Assembly: GCA_004558305.1 (NCBI GenBank) | Contig: SFDG01000001.1 | Coordinates: 1-64,000 of the forward strand | Origin: Phocaeicola plebeius | GTDB lineage: Bacteria > Bacteroidota > Bacteroidia > Bacteroidales > Bacteroidaceae | DNA length: 64,000 nucleotides | Reading direction: 5' to 3' | Part shown: positions 44,076 through 53,225 of the stretch, in pieces | Layout of the letters: every line of letters starts with the position of its first letter | Position numbering within the stretch: the first letter of the stretch is position 1 | Notes under the pieces: model-generated | Database searches by the model: none | What the model was told of the DNA's origin: nothing | Seen by the model: the letters and a program-made list of their open reading frames with translations, nothing else | Made by a program: the position numbers and the translations under genes

Positions 44076-44265
44076 CCGTTCAGTCTGACAAGCAGTTTAT
44101 AATTTAAAATTTAAAATTAAAAATTTAAAATAGATTCTTTCCTCCGTTCAGTCTGACAAGCAGAGAAACAATTTTAAATTTTAAATTGTAAATGGCTTCT
44201 TTCCTCAGTTCAGTCTGACAAAGCAGAGAAACAATTTTAAATTTTAAATTATAAACTGCTGCTGT
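44076..44265. repeat. Three tandem copies of a 63-64-bp AT-rich composite repeat
   Basis: The 325-base gap before the ECF sigma gene holds three units, each with CCGTTCAGTCTGACAAGCAG (one varies) followed by AATTTTAAATTTTAAATT-type sequence (inverted in the first unit), beginning near 44076, 44140 and 44203. The same modules are found at 51220-51320 and 53400-53520. The rest of the gap carries the sigma gene promoter. Confidence 0.65.
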
Positions 44266-44304
44266 CTCTTTTTATGGATGATTTGAGAATTATTTCTGAT
44301 TTTT

Positions 44305-44336
44305 TTGGAAGAATAATTGCTTGTGTATATCTTTGC
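44305..44336 (+). promoter_or_regulatory. Promoter of the ECF sigma / anti-sigma genes
   Basis: TTG at 44305-44307, a 20-base spacer and TATCTTTGC at 44328-44336 fit the housekeeping Bacteroidetes promoter, ending 50 bases before the sigma gene. Confidence 0.7.
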
Positions 44337-44386
44337 CCGACAATCTCCCGAGAGAACGGGGGAATGAATAATTAAAGGAAAGGCAT

Positions 44387-44953
44387 ATGCAAGAGAATTA
44401 CCTGCGTGATGAAAATACGACTTTCAATTGGTTGTACCGGCACTACCAGCATCGTTTTGTTCGTTTTGCCAACTCCTATATCCAGGATTTGCCTGCAGCG
44501 GAGGACATCGTGACGGAAGCCTTGATGTATTATTGGGAGAACAAGGCCAGTCTGGCAGGAGAGTCGAATGTGCCTGCCTACGTGCTGACCGTGATCCGCA
44601 ATAAATGCTTGAACTATCTGCGTTCCCAGGAAGTGCGGAGGGATTATTCGCAGGCCGTGCAGGACTATTATGAATGGGACTTGAACACGCGCCTGGCAAC
44701 GCTCGAAGACTGTGAGCCACACGAACTGTTTTCCGAGGAAATCAAGGAACTGGTGAATGCCGCTTTCCGCAAACTGCCTGAAAAGACCCGCAGGGTGTTC
44801 CGGATGCATCGTATCGAGGGAAAGTCCTACAAAGAGATTGCCGATTCTACGGGACTGACTGTCAAGGGCGTGGACTTCCATATTCAGAAGGCTTTGAAAC
44901 TGTTTCGGAAGGACCTGAAAGATTATTTCCCACTTTTTTTACTTTTTTACTAG
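44387..44953 (+). CDS. ECF-type RNA polymerase sigma factor
   Basis: A 188-residue sigma-70 family factor: region 2 (NWLYRHYQHRFVRFANSYIQDLPAAEDIVTEALMYYWE) and region 4 (FRKLPEKTRRVFRMHRIEGKSYKEIADSTGLTVKGVDFHIQKAL). It matches the Bacteroidetes ECF sigma factors that drive SusCD loci when the cognate glycan is sensed. It is followed by a FecR-type anti-sigma gene and a SusC with a signalling domain, completing a trans-envelope signalling relay. Confidence 0.96.
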   Translation: MQENYLRDENTTFNWLYRHYQHRFVRFANSYIQDLPAAEDIVTEALMYYWENKASLAGESNVPAYVLTVIRNKCLNYLRSQEVRRDYSQAVQDYYEWDLNTRLATLEDCEPHELFSEEIKELVNAAFRKLPEKTRRVFRMHRIEGKSYKEIADSTGLTVKGVDFHIQKALKLFRKDLKDYFPLFLLFY

Positions 44954-45007
44954 GAATGTCGGTAGCTGAGGTGCTTTATACATAGAAACCCTAAAAAAGC
45001 ACCCGTT

Positions 45008-45943
45008 ATGGACAAAGACCTGTTATACCGCTATTTCGACGGAACCGCCACGCCCGAAGAGGGGAAGGAGGTGAAGCGATGGATGGAGGCCTCGGCAGAC
45101 AACCGCAAAGCCTTCTTCCGCGAACGTCGCCTGTTCGATGCCTTGCTGATGAATGCCGACATGGCTTCGGAAGAGGAGCGGCGGCATCCGTTCCTTCGTG
45201 GCTTCCAGGGATGGGAATGCCTCAAGATAGCTGTTGTCCTGCTGGTGGGGGTATGTCTGCACCAGGCCTACCTGATGCTGGCCGACTGCCGGACGGAAAC
45301 GTGTACGACGGTCCGTGTCCCGGCCGGACAGCGCACGCACATCACGCTGCCCGACGGAACCGGGGTGTGGCTCAATGCCCGGTCGGAAATGAGTTATTCC
45401 ACCTCCTTCAATCAAAACCACCGCGAGGTGTCGCTTCGGGGCGAAGCCTTCTTCGAGGTGGCGAAAAATGAGGGGCTTCCTTTCGTAGTGCGCACTTCCA
45501 CGTTCGGGGTGGAAGCCACGGGGACACAGTTCAACGTAGAGGCCTATCCGGGCCGTCAGCATTTCGAGGCGGCCCTGATGGAGGGCGGCATTCATGTCTA
45601 CCGTCTCGACCGGCCCGAGCAAAACGTGCGTCTGGCACCTCTTCAGAAAGTCTATTGGGAGAACGGGCGGCTGAAGGTGGCGGCCTTGGACAACCTGGAC
45701 GATTACCGTTGGCGCGACGGACTCATCTGTTTCCGCAACGAAACCTTCTCCCACATCATGCAGCAGTTCCAGAAGTCGTTCGGCATCCGCATTCAGATTC
45801 ATAACAAGGAAGTGATGAAATACACCTACACCGGCAAGTTCCGGATGAACGATGGGGTGGACTATGCCCTGCGCGTATTGCAGCGCGACATCCGCTTCCT
45901 GTACAGGAAAAACGACGAGAAAGAAATCATCGATATTTATTAA
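45008..45943 (+). CDS. FecR-type anti-sigma factor
   Basis: A 311-residue single-pass inner-membrane protein: cytoplasmic N-terminus (1-70, LYRYFDGTATPEEGKEVKRWM), a transmembrane helix about 76-95 (LKIAVVLLVGVCLHQAYLM), FecR domain (VPAGQRTHITLPDGTGVWLNARSEMSY, FFEVAKNEGLPFVVRT, GTQFNVEAY) and a C-terminal DUF4974 domain (FRNETFSHIMQQFQKSFG). It would hold the ECF sigma factor until SusC signals substrate binding. Confidence 0.95.
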   Translation: MDKDLLYRYFDGTATPEEGKEVKRWMEASADNRKAFFRERRLFDALLMNADMASEEERRHPFLRGFQGWECLKIAVVLLVGVCLHQAYLMLADCRTETCTTVRVPAGQRTHITLPDGTGVWLNARSEMSYSTSFNQNHREVSLRGEAFFEVAKNEGLPFVVRTSTFGVEATGTQFNVEAYPGRQHFEAALMEGGIHVYRLDRPEQNVRLAPLQKVYWENGRLKVAALDNLDDYRWRDGLICFRNETFSHIMQQFQKSFGIRIQIHNKEVMKYTYTGKFRMNDGVDYALRVLQRDIRFLYRKNDEKEIIDIY

Positions 45944-46007
45944 CCAGTTAAAAATGAGTTGCCTATGGGAAAGAAGTAATACGGAAAGACACAACAACAT
46001 TGAAACA

Positions 46008-46051
46008 GGAAGCAGCCGACTCGTGTTGGCGCATCTCGTCAGCTGGCTTCC
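46008..46051 (+). promoter_or_regulatory. Stem-loop in the susC 5' leader
   Basis: GGAAGCAGC (46008-46016) pairs with GCTGGCTTCC (46042-46051) with one bulged base, 48 bases before the susC ATG. It could be a small leader structure or a terminator-like hairpin of the anti-sigma transcript; no U-run follows. Confidence 0.35.
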
Positions 46052-46098
46052 CGAATGATTTTAAACTTTTGAAGTTCCATAAAAATCGCCTTAAAAAT

Positions 46099-49000
46099 AT
46101 GAAAAATTACAGTATTGGAGAGGACTTTGGAAAGAAAAGTCCTCATTTTAAACAATTATTTAGATGTATGAGACTTTCAACAGCTCTTTTCATGGCTGGA
46201 GCATTGTATGCCAATGCGGGTAGTGTGTATTCGCAGAGTGCCCGGGTGAACATTCATGTCACCAATGCCCAGCTCAGTACGGTCCTTAGCGAAATCGAAT
46301 CGCAGACAGATTATTTGTTCATTTACAACAACGAGGTAAACACGCATTTCCCGACTTCCGTGTCGGCCAGCAATGAAGCCGTGTCCAAGGTGCTCGACCG
46401 GGCACTGAAGGGAACGGGCATCCAGTATGAACTGGAAGGGACGCACATCATCCTGTCGGCCAAGGACGGAAAAGAAGTGCTCCAGCAGTCCAAGACCATC
46501 AAGGGTGTGGTGATGGATGCCAATGGCGACCCCGTCATCGGTGCGAATGTCCGCGTGAAGGGGACGACGGTCGGCACCATTACCGACATCGACGGTAACT
46601 TCTCGCTGGAGGCCGACGCCAAGTCGGTCATCGAGGTGTCCTACATCGGCTACCTGACCCAGGAGGTCGTTCCGGGCAAGCAGACTTCGCTGCGCATCAC
46701 GCTGAAGGAAGACACGAAGGCCCTGGACGAAGTGGTGGTCATCGGTTACGGCACGCAGAAGAAGGCCGACCTGACCGGTTCGGTGGCCAATGTCAATGCC
46801 GAGAAGCTGAACACGCAGAGTAATGCCACCATCGGCCAGGCCCTGCAGGGCCGTATCGCCGGTGTGGACATCGTTTCCCAGGGCGGTACGCCGGGCGGCG
46901 GCACGCGCATCATGGTGCGCGGTATCGGTACGCTCAACAACTCCGCTCCCCTGTACATCGTCGACGGCATGTACATGGACGGCATCGACCATATCAACCC
47001 CAACGACATCGCCAGCATCGACGTGCTGAAGGATGCCTCCTCAGCCGCCATCTACGGTTCGCGTGCAGCCAACGGCGTGGTCATCGTCACGACGAAGGAA
47101 GGCTCGAACACGGAGGGCCATCCCACCATCGACCTCTCGGCCAACATCGGTATCAGTGCCCCGACGAAATACCTCGACCTGCTCGATGCCAAAGGCTGGG
47201 CGGAAGTGACGACGGCCTCCCGCAAGGCGGCTGGCATGCAGGCACTCGACATGGCGCAGGATCTCGGTTCGAAACCCGACAACGACTGGCAGGACATCAT
47301 GTTCGGTCCGGCCCTGATGCAGAACTACAACCTCTCCGTGAAGGGCGGCGGCAAGTACAGCACCTATTATAACAGCGTGGGCTACACCAACCAGGACGGT
47401 ACGATGAAGGGCACGAACTACCAGCGTTATACCCTGCAGAGCAAACAAGACTTCAAGCGGGGCATTTTCCAGGCAGGTACGAATGTGGTATTGTCGTACG
47501 ACCAGAACAAGCCGTTGCTTTCGGAAGTGCGCGGCGGCATGGTGGGCCACACCATCCAGGCCATCCCGACCCTGGCCCAGTACGATCCGGACCGCACGGG
47601 CGGCTACGGCGGCCTCTATGGTGACGTAGTGAACCTGAACAACCCGCTGGCCATGACCGACGACAACCTGATGGAACGCCGCAGCGAGAACGTGAAGATC
47701 TATGCCAACCTCTATGCCTCGGTAGAACCCATCAAGGGGTTGAAGTACAAGCTGAACTTCACGCCCGACTTCCAGTTCTACCGTTACAATGCGTATAAGG
47801 GATTGTACGATTTCGGACTGTCGACGAACACGAAGACCGATGTGCAGGAGCAGCAGACCCGCACCCGCAACATCCTGGTGGAGCACTTGCTGACCTTCGA
47901 CCGTACCTTCGGCGACCACAAGGTGTCGGCATTGGCCGGTTACAGCTACCAGGACACCCGCTACCGCTACCTTCAGGGCTCTGGTCAGGGCATGCCCGAG
48001 GGCATTAAGGAAATCAATGCCGCCGCACAGGGCATCACTTCCAGCGGTTACAGCAACCGCAGTGTGTTGACCTCCATCCTGGGCCGTATCTTCTACTCCT
48101 ACAAGAACCGCTACCTGCTGACGGCCACCATCCGTCGGGACGGATCGTCGAAGTTCGCCAAAGCCAATCGCTACGGTAACTTCCCCTCCGTGTCCGTGGG
48201 CTGGAACATTGCCGAAGAGTCGTTCGTCAAAGATAAGGTGCAGTGGCTCGACCAGCTGAAGCTCCGTGGCGGCTACGGCGTGCTGGGTAACCAGGAAATC
48301 GCCGACTACCAGTTCGTGTCGGTCGTAACCACCGGTATCAACTATCCCGACGGCAAGTCGGGGCTGATCCAGGGAGCCTTCCCGAAGGTCTTCGCCAACC
48401 CGGACATCAAGTGGGAGGAAACGGCGATGACGAACATCGGTATCGACTTCATGGCCCTGAACAACCGCCTGTCATTGACGGCCGACTGGTACGTGAAGAA
48501 CACGAAGGACATCCTGCTGAACGTGCCCATCCCCATTTCGTCGGGCGGTTCGAACGACCCCGTGCGCAATGCCGGTAAGATCCGCAATACAGGTGTCGAG
48601 TTCAACATCGGCTGGAACGACCGCATCAGCAGCGACCTCTCGTACGGGGTGAACGTCATCGGTACCTACAACAAGAACAAGGTCGTGGAGATGGGTTCCG
48701 AGTCGCAGGCCATCACCGGCGGCACCATCCATGGAGGAACGTACACCACCAAGACCCTGGCCGGCTATCCCATCGGCGGCTTCTGGCTGATCGAGACCGA
48801 CGGCTACTTTAACAGCGAGGCCGAGGTACAGGCTTACCAGAAGGACGGCGTACTGATCCAGCCGAGTGCCGAGCCGGGCGACATCCGCTTCAAGGATGCC
48901 AACGGCGACGGAACCATCAACGATGGCGACCGTGTCTACTGCGGCAGCCCGTTCCCGAAGTTCACGTATGCGGTCAACGGTAACGTCTCCTACAAGAACT

Positions 49001-49449
49001 TCGACCTGTCGGTAGGGTTCCAGGGTGTCATCGGCAACAAGATCTACAATGCCACCCGCCTGGAGCTGGAAGACGTGACCCGCGGTACCAACTACCTGGC
49101 TTCCTGCCTGGACTACTGGACCCCGCAGAACCAGAACGCTTCCCATCCGCGCCTGATCTGGACCGACCCGAACCGCAACTCGCGCTCCGAGTCCGACCGT
49201 TGTCTGGAGAGCGGCTCTTACTTCCGCATGCGCAGCTTGCAGGTGGGCTATACCTTCCCGAAGGCATGGTTCGGCGGACTGGTGCAGAAGGCACGTGTGT
49301 ACGTGAATGTGGACAACCTCTTCACCATCACTAACTACAGCGGCTACTCGCCCGACGTGAACTCGTCCAACGTCTATTCGCGCGGCTTCGACGAATTCAT
49401 CTATCCGTCCAACCGCACCTTTATGTTAGGCTTGAATGTTACATTTTAA
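46099..49449 (+). CDS. susC: SusC-type TonB-dependent glycan importer with STN signalling domain
   Basis: A 1116-residue outer-membrane transporter. After a long signal region (LSTALFMAGALYANAGSVYSQ) come an STN domain (about 48-115, VNIHVTNAQLSTVLSEIE), a CarboxypepD_reg domain (IKGVVMDANGDPVIGANVRVKG), the TonB plug (DEVVVIGYGTQKKADLTGSV, MVRGIGTLNNSAPLYIVDG, GSRAANGVVIVTT) and a barrel ending YPSNRTFMLGLNVTF. The STN domain fits signalling to the adjacent FecR/ECF pair. ATG at 46099 (MKNYSIGEDFG) was chosen; an upstream start adds an unlikely leader. Confidence 0.96.
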   Translation: MKNYSIGEDFGKKSPHFKQLFRCMRLSTALFMAGALYANAGSVYSQSARVNIHVTNAQLSTVLSEIESQTDYLFIYNNEVNTHFPTSVSASNEAVSKVLDRALKGTGIQYELEGTHIILSAKDGKEVLQQSKTIKGVVMDANGDPVIGANVRVKGTTVGTITDIDGNFSLEADAKSVIEVSYIGYLTQEVVPGKQTSLRITLKEDTKALDEVVVIGYGTQKKADLTGSVANVNAEKLNTQSNATIGQALQGRIAGVDIVSQGGTPGGGTRIMVRGIGTLNNSAPLYIVDGMYMDGIDHINPNDIASIDVLKDASSAAIYGSRAANGVVIVTTKEGSNTEGHPTIDLSANIGISAPTKYLDLLDAKGWAEVTTASRKAAGMQALDMAQDLGSKPDNDWQDIMFGPALMQNYNLSVKGGGKYSTYYNSVGYTNQDGTMKGTNYQRYTLQSKQDFKRGIFQAGTNVVLSYDQNKPLLSEVRGGMVGHTIQAIPTLAQYDPDRTGGYGGLYGDVVNLNNPLAMTDDNLMERRSENVKIYANLYASVEPIKGLKYKLNFTPDFQFYRYNAYKGLYDFGLSTNTKTDVQEQQTRTRNILVEHLLTFDRTFGDHKVSALAGYSYQDTRYRYLQGSGQGMPEGIKEINAAAQGITSSGYSNRSVLTSILGRIFYSYKNRYLLTATIRRDGSSKFAKANRYGNFPSVSVGWNIAEESFVKDKVQWLDQLKLRGGYGVLGNQEIADYQFVSVVTTGINYPDGKSGLIQGAFPKVFANPDIKWEETAMTNIGIDFMALNNRLSLTADWYVKNTKDILLNVPIPISSGGSNDPVRNAGKIRNTGVEFNIGWNDRISSDLSYGVNVIGTYNKNKVVEMGSESQAITGGTIHGGTYTTKTLAGYPIGGFWLIETDGYFNSEAEVQAYQKDGVLIQPSAEPGDIRFKDANGDGTINDGDRVYCGSPFPKFTYAVNGNVSYKNFDLSVGFQGVIGNKIYNATRLELEDVTRGTNYLASCLDYWTPQNQNASHPRLIWTDPNRNSRSESDRCLESGSYFRMRSLQVGYTFPKAWFGGLVQKARVYVNVDNLFTITNYSGYSPDVNSSNVYSRGFDEFIYPSNRTFMLGLNVTF

Positions 49450-49462
49450 ATGAAAGACCATT

Positions 49463-51019
49463 ATGAAACGAATCTATGTATATTTGACTTCATGTATAGT
49501 TTCGGCGGCCAGCCTGTGTACTTCCTGCGACAGCCAGCTCGACCAGGTGAATCCGAACCAGGCCACCGAAGATACGTTCTGGAAGAACGAAGCTGACTTT
49601 GAACTGGCACTGACCTCCTGCTATACGCCGCTGAAGAACGCGCTGAACGGCGGCTACTACGGCACCCGCGGCGTGATGATGCGTATCGCCCGTGCCGACG
49701 AGGTGGAGTTCCGCAACGACATCAGCGATGTGTTCCAGGCTTGCTATTTCACGAACACCAACGGTAACTCCCTGTCGCAGGGAATGTTCTACCAGTTCTA
49801 CAACGCGCTCTACCGCACCAACTCCATCCTGCAGAAGCTGGAGGAGAAGGGCGAGAACTTCTCTCAGACCTTCATCGACAAGGTGAAGGGCGAGTGCCTC
49901 TTCATCCGCGGCTTCTACCTCTTCCAGCTGGGCAAGGAGTTCAAGGACGCTCCGCTGCGTCTGACGGCTTCGCAGTCGCCTTCCACCTTCCCGCTGGCCA
50001 AGTCGTCGCAGGCCGAGATCTGGGCGCAGGCCGAAAGCGACCTGACCACGGCGGCTTCGCTGCTGCCCGTGAAGAACGAGGTCATCGGCAAGCCGACGAA
50101 GGGGGCCGCCCTGGCGGTGCTGGGCAAGATCTATGTCTACGAGGAGGCGTTCGAGAAGGCCATCTCTACGCTGGAACCGCTGACGCAGTCGCCTTACACC
50201 TACAAGCTGGTGGAGGACTTTGCGTGGAACTTCGACGAGGCGCACGAGAACAACTCGGAGAGCATCTTCGAGCTGCTGATGGAGCCGGTGGGCGGTACCG
50301 ACATCTGGGGCAACGGCGAGAACATCAATTCCACCCAGACGAACACCCGTCCGAAGGAGTATGCCGCTGCCGAAGCCGGTGGCTGGTACGAAGCGAACCC
50401 CACCCAGCAGATGATGGAGATTTTCTGGAAGGAGAAGGACAAGGACGGCAACTTCGACTACCGTGCCCGGGCTTCCGTGGCATGGGACTATGAGGGCTGC
50501 ATGTACTACCTGAAGCCGTTCCGCGAAATCTTCAAGGAAGACAAGTGGGGAACATACTGGCTGCTGAAGTACCAGAACTGGAACACGGCTTCGTCGGAGG
50601 TGTCGCCTCCCATGTCGCGCATCAACGAGCGGGCCGTCCGCTACGATGAGGTGCTCCTGCTGTTGGCGGAGTCGTACCTGCGCAGCACGTCCCAGCAGAA
50701 CCTGCAGAAGGCGGTGGACTACATCAACATGATCCGTCGCCGTGCGAACCTCAACGATTACAGCGGTGCCATGACGCAGCAGGCCATTTTCGACGATCTG
50801 GAACACCAGCGGGCCATCGAGTTCTTCGTGGACGGCGAACGCTTCTACGACCTGCGTCGCTGGGGCTTGCTCGAACAGCGCATCCAGACCTGCAACGAGG
50901 CTCGCTACAAGCAGCTCATGACAGGCAAGACGGGCACCACGAACCGCTACTATTACTATCCGATTCCTTCGAAGGAGCTGGAGACGAACCCGCTTTGCAC
51001 TCCGAACGAAGGATGGTGA
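49463..51019 (+). CDS. susD: SusD/RagB-type glycan-binding lipoprotein
   Basis: A 518-residue lipoprotein (SLCTSCDSQLDQV) with the SusD architecture: N-terminal NQATEDTFWKNEADFELAL, TPR-like helices (KVKGECLFIRGFYLFQLGKEF) and the C-terminal DDLEHQRAIEFFVDGERFYDLRRWG and YYYPIPSKELETNP. SusD lies on top of SusC and binds the glycan. It follows susC by 13 bases. Its own end is followed by a 322-base repeat-filled spacer before the GH20 gene. Confidence 0.96.
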   Translation: MKRIYVYLTSCIVSAASLCTSCDSQLDQVNPNQATEDTFWKNEADFELALTSCYTPLKNALNGGYYGTRGVMMRIARADEVEFRNDISDVFQACYFTNTNGNSLSQGMFYQFYNALYRTNSILQKLEEKGENFSQTFIDKVKGECLFIRGFYLFQLGKEFKDAPLRLTASQSPSTFPLAKSSQAEIWAQAESDLTTAASLLPVKNEVIGKPTKGAALAVLGKIYVYEEAFEKAISTLEPLTQSPYTYKLVEDFAWNFDEAHENNSESIFELLMEPVGGTDIWGNGENINSTQTNTRPKEYAAAEAGGWYEANPTQQMMEIFWKEKDKDGNFDYRARASVAWDYEGCMYYLKPFREIFKEDKWGTYWLLKYQNWNTASSEVSPPMSRINERAVRYDEVLLLLAESYLRSTSQQNLQKAVDYINMIRRRANLNDYSGAMTQQAIFDDLEHQRAIEFFVDGERFYDLRRWGLLEQRIQTCNEARYKQLMTGKTGTTNRYYYYPIPSKELETNPLCTPNEGW

Positions 51020-51341
51020 TTTTGAATTTAAAATTTAAAATTTAAAATTGACGATAACGCTGTAGGGGCGGACCTATGTGTCCGCCCGGAATACCGAAGT
51101 AGATGTTTCCGGGCAGACACATAGGTTTGCCCCTACAGTTTCGTCATTGGTAGCGAAGCGAAGAATCTCTGAATACATTCACTTTATGTTAACAGGTCCT
51201 TCACTACGGATGACAAGTAAGGTAGCAATTTTAAATTTTAAATTTTAAATTCATCCCGCTTCTTCCCTTCGTTCAGTCTGATAAGTAAGGTAGCAATTTT
51301 AAATTTTAAATTTTAAATTTGCGAAGCAAAAACACCCGACC
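51020..51341. repeat. Composite repeat spacer between susD and the GH20 gene
   Basis: Order of modules: AATTTAAAATTTAAAATTTA-type tract (51024-51048), a long hairpin with 31-base arms (51060-51090 and 51108-51138, three differences) built on GTAGGGGCGGACC, then TTTCGTCATTGGTAG, TCCTTCACTACGGATGACAAG (AGTA follows), AATTTTAAATTTTAAATT, TTCGTTCAGTCTGATAAG and a second AATTTTAAATTTTAAATT tract. The same module order recurs at 53226-53521. No gene is seen. Confidence 0.7.
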
Positions 51342-53225
51342 ATGAAAAATACATTGAACAAACTTCGGCAACTGCTGTGGATAGTAGGCAGTTGCCTGAT
51401 CGGTGAGATGGCAGCTCAGCAGCTCATCCCACAACCCAAGGAAATGACCGTCCGGGCGGACGGGAAAGTGACCCTACAGCACGTGGATGCGAAAGTCAAT
51501 CCGCAGCTGAAACTGCCCGACGAAGGATATACCATCGATATCAAGGGCACGACGGCGGTGGTGCGTGCCAAGACCGAGCAGGGACTGGTATGGGCACGGC
51601 AGACGCTCCGTCAGCTGGAAGATGCCGACGGACGACTGCCGCAAGTCACTATCAAGGACTATCCGGCCTTCCCGCTGCGGGGATTCATGCACGATACGGG
51701 CCGTAATTTCCGTCCGGTGGACATGCTGTTGAAGGAAATCGACCTGTTCTCTTTCTATAAACTGAACGCCTTCCACTGGCATCTCTCGGACAATCCGGCC
51801 TGGCGCATCGAGTGCAAGGCCTATCCGCAACTGAACGACCCTCAGTACCAGCGAAAGGGACGCGATGAAGGCAAGTTCTATACGTACGATGAAATCCGTG
51901 CGGTCATTGCGTATGCCAAGGAACGGGGAGTGACCGTCATCCCGGAAATCGACATGCCCGGCCACAGCAAGTTCTTCGATACGACCTTCGGTTTCTCCAT
52001 GGCCTCCGACGAGGGCATGAAGGTGCTGAAAGTGTGTCTCGAGGAGTTTTTCCACGAAATTCCGGCGGCCGACTGTCCGTATTTCCACATCGGTTCGGAC
52101 GAGGTACATGTGCGTAATCCGAAAGCCTTCATGAAGTTCTGCGAGGACCTGGTGCGGGCCAATGGCCGTATTCCCATTGCCTGGGACCCGGGACTGGAAC
52201 CTTCCGACGAAACCATCGGCCAGATCTGGTATGCCAGCATCGGCGAAAAGCTGGAGCAGGGAGAAACCTATCCGCGCCGTTTCATTGATTCGTACCAGGG
52301 CTACCTGAATATCGGCAGCCCGATCCTGAATGTCACCAAATATTTCCAGCATACTCCCTGTGGGGTACCTGCAGCAAACGCCCAGGCATTGGGCGGCATC
52401 CTGTGCCTCTGGAACGATGTGAGGGTAGCCGACAAGTCGCTCACCTTCCCGCAGAACGGAATGCCCAACGACCTGCTGGCATTTGCCGAACGCTACTGGT
52501 GCGGCGGAAAGGTCCTGTCCATCGGGGAGGAGAATCTGGTGCCGACGGATGACACGGAGGTCTATCGTTCGCTGCTCGACTTCGAGCAACGCCTGTCTTA
52601 CCACCGCGACCGTTTCCTCTACGACTGGGACATGCGCTGGGTGGCCAATGCGTCCATTCCGTGGCAGGTGACCCTGCCTCGCCGGCGGGGCACGTCGGTG
52701 GAGAAAATGGAATGGCGGCCGGCCCGGGGAGGCGTGGTAGATATGCTGGCCTTCTGCCGCCGCCACGGGGTAAAGGTGCACCCGACCATGGATGCGTGGA
52801 TGCAGACAGACATCTACGTGGAGCAGGATACGACCCTCACGGCCTGGTTGGGATTCGATTCTCCGGGCCGTGCCTCGAAGATGTCCGATGGTATCGGTTA
52901 TCAGGGCCAGTGGGAGGCCCAAGGCCGTCTGTTCGTCAACGATACGGAGGTCTTCCCGCGTGACCCGTGGAAGGAACCGGGCAGGTATCGCTTCCACCAG
53001 CACACCTGGCACCAGGCTCCCGAAGAAGTGCCGTACACGCCGGAACAGTTCTGCTGGTTGCGTCAGCCGGCCTATGTCCCCTTGCACAAAGGCTGGAACC
53101 GCATACGGCTCTATTGTCCCCGAGTTTTCCCCGGCGAGGTCTGGCAAGTGACCTTCCTGCCCGTATCCATCGATGCGAACGGCCATGTGTCGGAAGTGCA
53201 GGGACTGGTCTATCGCCGTCCTTAA
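51342..53225 (+). CDS. GH20 family beta-N-acetylhexosaminidase, exported
   Basis: A 627-residue enzyme: signal peptide (IVGSCLIGEMAAQ), a GH20b-like N-terminal domain (about 27-115), and the catalytic barrel starting at FPLRGFMHDTGRNF. FHWHLSDNPAWRIECKAY, VIPEIDMPGHS and the catalytic pair Asp253-Glu254 in HIGSDEVH are present. The usual GGDE reads GSDE, and the usual DDQGWR reads DNPAWR, so it is a diverged member. A C-terminal region of about 170 residues beyond the barrel is beta-rich. It likely removes terminal GlcNAc or GalNAc. It belongs to the SusCD locus by position and strand. Confidence 0.9.
   Translation: MKNTLNKLRQLLWIVGSCLIGEMAAQQLIPQPKEMTVRADGKVTLQHVDAKVNPQLKLPDEGYTIDIKGTTAVVRAKTEQGLVWARQTLRQLEDADGRLPQVTIKDYPAFPLRGFMHDTGRNFRPVDMLLKEIDLFSFYKLNAFHWHLSDNPAWRIECKAYPQLNDPQYQRKGRDEGKFYTYDEIRAVIAYAKERGVTVIPEIDMPGHSKFFDTTFGFSMASDEGMKVLKVCLEEFFHEIPAADCPYFHIGSDEVHVRNPKAFMKFCEDLVRANGRIPIAWDPGLEPSDETIGQIWYASIGEKLEQGETYPRRFIDSYQGYLNIGSPILNVTKYFQHTPCGVPAANAQALGGILCLWNDVRVADKSLTFPQNGMPNDLLAFAERYWCGGKVLSIGEENLVPTDDTEVYRSLLDFEQRLSYHRDRFLYDWDMRWVANASIPWQVTLPRRRGTSVEKMEWRPARGGVVDMLAFCRRHGVKVHPTMDAWMQTDIYVEQDTTLTAWLGFDSPGRASKMSDGIGYQGQWEAQGRLFVNDTEVFPRDPWKEPGRYRFHQHTWHQAPEEVPYTPEQFCWLRQPAYVPLHKGWNRIRLYCPRVFPGEVWQVTFLPVSIDANGHVSEVQGLVYRRP

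Noticed and set aside
44062..44386. Possible replication origin or attachment site suggested by AT-rich repeats
   Set aside because: The AT tracts belong to an intergenic repeat family repeated at other PUL spacers; no DnaA boxes, integrase or tRNA are nearby.
45957..46058. Short frame MSCLWERSNTERHNN... between the anti-sigma and susC genes
   Set aside because: It overlaps a stem-loop and has no similarity or amino-acid bias suggesting a leader peptide.
51474..53186. A 570-codon open frame on the minus strand
   Set aside because: Antisense shadow of the GH20 gene.
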